Of a stretch of DNA of 64,000 nucleotides, positions 59,775 through 64,000 are shown one piece after another. A program made the translations under genes and the position numbers. Each line of letters begins with the position of its first letter. Within the stretch, counting starts at the first letter, position 1. The notes below the pieces were generated by a model, which was not told where the DNA came from, ran no database searches, and saw nothing but the letters and a program-made list of their open reading frames with translations. Origin of the DNA: Azadirachta indica. Its lineage: Eukaryota > Streptophyta > Magnoliopsida > Sapindales > Meliaceae. Location: contig CM040452.1 of NCBI GenBank assembly GCA_022749755.1, positions 14,588,350 to 14,652,349 of the forward strand, read 5' to 3'.

Positions 59775-60844
59775 ACCCATCTGAGTTCCTGGAAACGACA
59801 TGAATCAAACACAAAAAAAATCTCAGACCCAACTCCGACAACATGTTTTCAAATTTCAACAACCCCACGTGACCATAAACCCGCCCAAACAGTAGCCCAA
59901 AACCAGGCCCATCAACAAAATCATATTGGGACGACCGATGGTGTAGGTAGCGGCAACGACGGCGGTGATTGCATTGATGTGTACTATGGTGCTTAACTTT
60001 TGACTGACCAACGAATAACAACTGTTCTAACTTCTGAGGCTTGGTTGGTATCTTAGGTTTAAGGTTTGGTCAACTGTAGACTTCCCATTTTTTTTTTTTT
60101 TCTCTTCTTTGATAAAATGGTTTGTTGATGTCATCTTCATATGAAAAGTAAAATATAGAAAAAGAAATAACTCTTAATCACATCTTAAAATAGCTTAATC
60201 TTAATTCCTAAGGTAAAAGTTGAGGTGTTCGTTTTTACTGCTGGTTGTATAAAATCACATTAGTTAATAAGTATTTTGAGGCAATGAATTGAACATTTAT
60301 GATCCAGCGATCCAAATGACATTAAGTTAAAAGACCATTGCAGAGTGCAGTTAATGCTTACAACAAACCAGCTGCCTGCCTTAATCTTCATCTTCATACA
60401 ATTATAAATGTCAGCAGTACTACCAGCTTAATAGAGGGTGTTGATCATTCAAAATAATATTATTATATAATACAAAAAAGTATAAATAATATTGGTCAAG
60501 GATAGCATAATTAAGGGCTTGAAAATAGATTCTGTTTCTGTGGAAGGTTGCTTAGGCAACAAAAACATGTTTTTTATATTATTTTTAAAGCAGTAGAAAG
60601 AAGGGAGAATAAAGTAGGGGGAGAGGGGATGAGGGGGAAAGACAAAGAATGGCCCACAAATGCACAAAAACAGAGCATTTGGTCTTCGCAAAGAGTTATT
60701 AAGGTGTCCAGCTTTCACCATGCAAAACGCACATCCCACGTTACATTACATCCCCCGGCTCTTCCAACTCAAATTCCTCAAGTTGACAATAACAACAACG
60801 AAACAAAAATAGTTTTCAAAACTGTTTTCAGAAAACATGATATG

Positions 60845-60888
60845 TATATATATATATATATATACATATGTGTGTGTGTGTGTGTGTG
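60845..60888 (+). repeat. (TA)n-(TG)n compound microsatellite
   Basis: About ten TA units, ACATA, then about ten TG units. Confidence 0.9.
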
Positions 60889-60889
60889 C

Positions 60890-61240
60890 ATATAATAATA
60901 AAGTAATGTAGCGCGCGTATGCAGCTAAATAGTGAGTGTCACTCTGCCCACTTTAATAATATCTCCTCTCAACTCATCACCCGTTCTCAGCTCAGTCTAC
61001 TCGTTGTAAGCCAAAGCCAAAGCGAAGAAAAAAAGGCCCATCTTCTTCTGTAGTTTTCTGCCATAAATATATATTATTTTGACCTGATGACTTCTCTCTC
61101 TTGATTCATCATCATCATCATCTTGTTCGTACTCTTTATGATTAGCGCGCAGTTTTCCCTTTCGTTCTATAACGGCTATATTTCATGTTCGACTGCCAAT
61201 ATAATTTCCCTGCTTTTATTTCCCTCTCTGAAGAGAAACT
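60890..61240 (+). promoter_or_regulatory. Promoter-like stretch without a gene behind it
   Basis: AAATATATATT (about 61066) could serve as a TATA box. It is followed at a plausible distance by a pyrimidine-rich segment with TCATCATCATCATC and CTCTCTCTTG. No protein frame follows before the minus-strand gene's 3' end at 62601. If used, it would drive a noncoding or microRNA transcript; no family microRNA was recognised. Purely inferential. Confidence 0.25.
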
Positions 61241-61774
61241 AAACTACATATAATTAAAGAAATTTTTTTAAAAAAAAGGCTAGCTTTGAGTTTTGTGACC
61301 ACAAAAACTACAGGAACTTTCAATGTGTTTTTCACCTTGTTCTTGGGGTCCTACATATCTTATGCAATTTTCATGCCGTACCCCACATGAAAATTTTTAT
61401 GGTTTCATCCCTTTTCACATCTGAAGAATTGCAGATCAGAAAATGAAGGGATTAGTTTGCCTTTCACCTGCAGTACTGAATGAATACATATGTGCATCAT
61501 TTCTTCGTGTTCATCATCTGCAAATTAATACATTGACGGGATCATCTCTGTCGACAACTCATCAGTAGTACTGTTAGTTCTTTCTCGAGTCGATTTCTCT
61601 CTTTCTTTACATGGAATCATGGAACACCGTAATAATGAAATACCCACCAACCGTATTAATCGATGTAATTTTATGTGGCTTAAATAGAAAAAAAAAATAG
61701 TGGTTTAATTGAATTCAGTCTCTAATCCAATACATGCAGAATGATCTCTCTTCTGACTAAAGGCAGGCAGGCAT

Positions 61775-61800
61775 GCTGCAAGAGCTTTGCAGCCTTATCA
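61775..61800. repeat. Small hairpin GCTGCAA-GAGCT-TTGCAGC
   Basis: A seven-base perfect stem around five bases, inside the unexplained intergenic stretch and preceded by GGCAGGCAGGCAT. Confidence 0.6.
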
Positions 61801-62600
61801 TCATATCATATGTACCATGCATGCAAGATTCTTAGCCAGCAATAGCTGCTGCTCCAAGTACAATCCCATTTATCCATCTAACGCAACCCCTCCCGCGCAC
61901 ATGCTAAAGCCTTAGATCGTACAAATACAATTATACATATGTATATCCTTATCCCCATATACATATTGTTATCTAATCGACATTATTACTTCGATATATT
62001 TGAGTTTACCTTTCTTCAATTCTCATCTAAACATTCTGTTATCAAAATAATCTCCACTGCTTCGAATCAAAAATTCAAACAAATCAGACAACTATAAATA
62101 CATATCATTGATTTTTGAGTTTGACAAACCGTTGCCATATAGAACTCAATTAATGGAGGTCGAGGCACATGACGGAAAGAGCTGTTCTTGTAATGAAATA
62201 TAGAAAGAGGAATATAGAGATGAAAATTTCATGATAACTACACTTTAACTCCATTGGCATTGAGCCATTCTGATCATAAACTATTATTCAAAGATCGGTT
62301 ATACATTTTCTGGTCCCTGGAAGAGCTTTACGTTTACCTAAGCAGAAAATCCTCAAACAAAAAGAAAAAAAAAACCAACATCAGTGACTTAAATATAAAG
62401 ACAAATTCTATTCAAGATCTTAGCCGATGAACTCATGCAGGCTGTCTTTCATCAGATCCCTGTTATTTTTGCTGCCGATGTCACTTTTCTGGCCACCAGT
62501 TGCCTAGGAGAAGCCCGAGACCAAGTAGAAGATTAATCAAGGAAAAACTTGATGACGCGTGGACCATGTGAAAATTGTCAATCTCAAGCGAAGCTCCTGA

Positions 62601-64000
62601 CTATGACAAGCTTGGAGAATAATATGGCCTGGCTCTTACATGACCTATGGAGGTTGGTGCAGCAATGAAAGGACTTCGCTGCAGCACACTAGAGCTTTCT
62701 GGAGTACAACCCCACCTAACAGGACTCGCATTTGGTAACCTGGAGGGGATTGCATGAAAGTTACTATGGTGCACCGCAGGTGATTCACCCAAGACCGATG
62801 TATCTTGTGACTGATAACCAGGGAGAGGATTCACATGCCTAGAGTTGAAATTAGGAACCGTTGGAATCGAAATGCCAGATGAAATCATCTGACTTACCCG
62901 CAAGCCCTCGGAGTATTTTGCAACATCAGCGGACATATTGGCTTCACTTTCAGGAACATCATCAATAACAATGATTTCTTTGATGGAAGCAGCACAATCT
63001 GCATTATTGTGTGAGCAGTCAAGAGTTGTTACCGTGTTCCCTGTATGATATAAGGATGTTTCACTCAGTCTGATCTTCGGTCTATCATGTCTACTTGATA
63101 AACTGTAAGCATCTTCATACATGTGAGACTCCATAGATGGTTGAAAACCACCATTCACATGTGAGTTTGCAAACAAGCCCCCAACTTGTGCAGGTATCTG
63201 CGGTGCCCTCAAATTAGTGTGGTTTCTAAAACTGACATCTGACCGAAGATTAAAGGACCCGACATCAAGAGACTGCCCCATTGCATCATATGAGTTATGA
63301 GCGAAGACTACCTGACCTTGAGAAACCATATGCGGGAAGGAATGGCAGTCTTGATTTTGCATATTGCCAGGTGAGACTCGAGAAGAAGCTGGAAACTGAG
63401 AAATTCCATGGCTATTCTGGGTACACGGTTGAGACTGCATGAGTGGCGTAGATGCATCTTCCTCTTTGTTGACCACCATTAAATTCTTCCCCATAAGCCT
63501 GAGCACAGGATTAGGAGTTGATGGACTAGGAGAGTCACAGTCACCATGACCAAAATACTTCACTCCAGCTTCAGGAGATCCCTTCACAGGAATGGAAGTG
63601 GTCGGAGACTTTATGACAGGGATAACAACCTTTTCAGATACAAAATTTGGACTACCAGGAGAAAATATTTCAGGCCTTACATCCAAATTGTTGGGCCTCG
63701 CATTCTGCTTCACCGTGGCAGGCACCGTCACTGAAGCTATTGTTCGTCGCCTTAAAAGCTGTGATTCTTGATAATTTGACGCAATATCCTGGGAAATTCT
63801 CTCCTTCCTTTGGCAACAGCATGGCTGACCATCATTCTTGAAATTGAAAGGTCCATCATTCTTGAAGTGGAGAGGTCTCTTTTCAAAAGAGATCTTATTT
63901 CCTTTAAGTTTCTCTCCCTCAAAATAAGTTTTTTCTGCTCCTGTAGCTGTCTGAGCAACCACCGCTCCATTTTCCACAAAGGGTTTTATGGCAGCACTAG
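62601..64000 (-). CDS. HAPLESS 8-like protein, C-terminal part (5' end outside window)
   Basis: The frame is open from the window edge (SAAIKPFVENGAVV before the first listed residues) to a TAG at 62601, giving at least 465 residues; the N-terminus lies to the right. The protein is low in complexity, Ser/Pro/Asn-rich and has no membrane segment. Recognisable blocks: CCCQRKERISQDIASNYQES with a basic LLRRR, NPVLRLMGKNLMVVNKEED, and a run KEIIVIDDVPESEA. The VLRLMGKNLMV block is, as I recall, the hallmark of the HAPLESS 8 (HAP8) family, identified through a male-gametophyte defect in Arabidopsis. The biochemical role is not known to me. HAP8 (At5g56250) also lies just beyond the TNP gene in Arabidopsis, which supports the call. 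Its 3' UTR probably occupies 62200-62600. Confidence 0.65.
   Translation of the reverse strand, partial: SAAIKPFVENGAVVAQTATGAEKTYFEGEKLKGNKISFEKRPLHFKNDGPFNFKNDGQPCCCQRKERISQDIASNYQESQLLRRRTIASVTVPATVKQNARPNNLDVRPEIFSPGSPNFVSEKVVIPVIKSPTTSIPVKGSPEAGVKYFGHGDCDSPSPSTPNPVLRLMGKNLMVVNKEEDASTPLMQSQPCTQNSHGISQFPASSRVSPGNMQNQDCHSFPHMVSQGQVVFAHNSYDAMGQSLDVGSFNLRSDVSFRNHTNLRAPQIPAQVGGLFANSHVNGGFQPSMESHMYEDAYSLSSRHDRPKIRLSETSLYHTGNTVTTLDCSHNNADCAASIKEIIVIDDVPESEANMSADVAKYSEGLRVSQMISSGISIPTVPNFNSRHVNPLPGYQSQDTSVLGESPAVHHSNFHAIPSRLPNASPVRWGCTPESSSVLQRSPFIAAPTSIGHVRARPYYSPSLS

Larger units (their letters stand above)
58853..62200. other. Intergenic region between convergent TNP and HAP8-like genes
   Basis: 3.3 kb without a believable protein gene. 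Contents: the TNP 3' UTR, a 76-base tandem duplication (59623-59774), a membrane-protein-like remnant on the minus strand (about 59800-60010), a TA/TG microsatellite (60845-60888) and a promoter-like stretch (60890-61240). The last would fit a noncoding transcription unit. Confidence 0.5.

Noticed and set aside
59728..60021. 97-codon minus-strand frame as a gene
   Set aside because: No recognisable domain; it crosses the tandem duplication and begins in unconserved sequence. Kept only as a possible relic in another frame.
60548..60895. 115-codon plus-strand frame ending in Ile-Tyr and Cys-Val repeats
   Set aside because: The C-terminus is the translated TA/TG microsatellite and the rest is unlike any protein I know.

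Overview
This is nuclear DNA of a flowering plant, almost certainly a eudicot (my guess is a rosid). It has long AT-rich intergenic stretches with many (TA)n and (TAA)n tracts. Its genes are interrupted by GT-AG introns, and it encodes plant-only proteins: PSI subunit G, a LORELEI-like GPI protein, a plant KASH protein and a QALGGH-type zinc finger protein. Exon models below were built by hand from splice sites, reading phase and recall of the families. No search was run.

Layout, left to right. (1) 1728-3035 (+): a UBC8/28/30-class ubiquitin E2 in 4 coding exons. (2) 3.0-9.5 kb: long intergenic DNA with TA tracts. (3) 10736-14423 (+): a Sec14-nodulin (SFH) phosphatidylinositol transfer protein in 14 coding exons. 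(4) 14816-15868 (-): a broken F-box/DUF295 pseudogene. (5) 17364-19567 (+): an LLG1/LORELEI-like GPI-anchored protein in 3 exons, with a foldback repeat in intron 2. (6) 20466-26251 (-): ARP8, an F-box fused to an actin fold, in 12 exons. (7) 26.3-29.5 kb: very AT-rich intergenic DNA with a possible MITE. (8) 30782-33783 (+): a WD40 protein in 9 exons. (9) 34431-34502 (-): a diverged tRNA-Trp copy. (10) 34788-35288 (+): PSAG. (11) 36755-40160 (+): an ARID-HMG box protein in 6 exons. (12) 40664-40735 (-): an intact tRNA-Trp(CCA). (13) 43182-44726 (+): a four-finger C2H2 protein. (14) 48248-50975 (-): a WIP-type KASH protein in 2 exons. (15) 55907-58852 (+): a TIR/NB-ARC/TPR-like (TNP) STAND protein with a complex upstream leader. 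(16) 62601-64000 (-): the C-terminal part of a HAPLESS 8-like protein, running off the right edge.

These genes are not an operon and mostly do unrelated jobs. The striking thing is their order. As I recall Arabidopsis chromosome 5 (about At5g56150 to At5g56250), it carries UBC30, Sec14, LLG1, ARP8, WD40, C2H2, WIP2, a P-loop TNP and HAP8 in the same order. The PSAG and ARID-HMG genes between the WD40 and C2H2 genes match the duplicated chromosome 1 segment (about At1g55650-At1g55690). The window therefore looks like an unfractionated version of a block that Arabidopsis has split between two duplicates. The most interesting single gene is the TNP-type TIR-STAND protein, followed by the F-box-actin fusion ARP8. 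Several local structures (adjacent perfect hairpins, twin palindromes, a T15-G19 run, a spliced upstream ORF) are not explained by the gene models.
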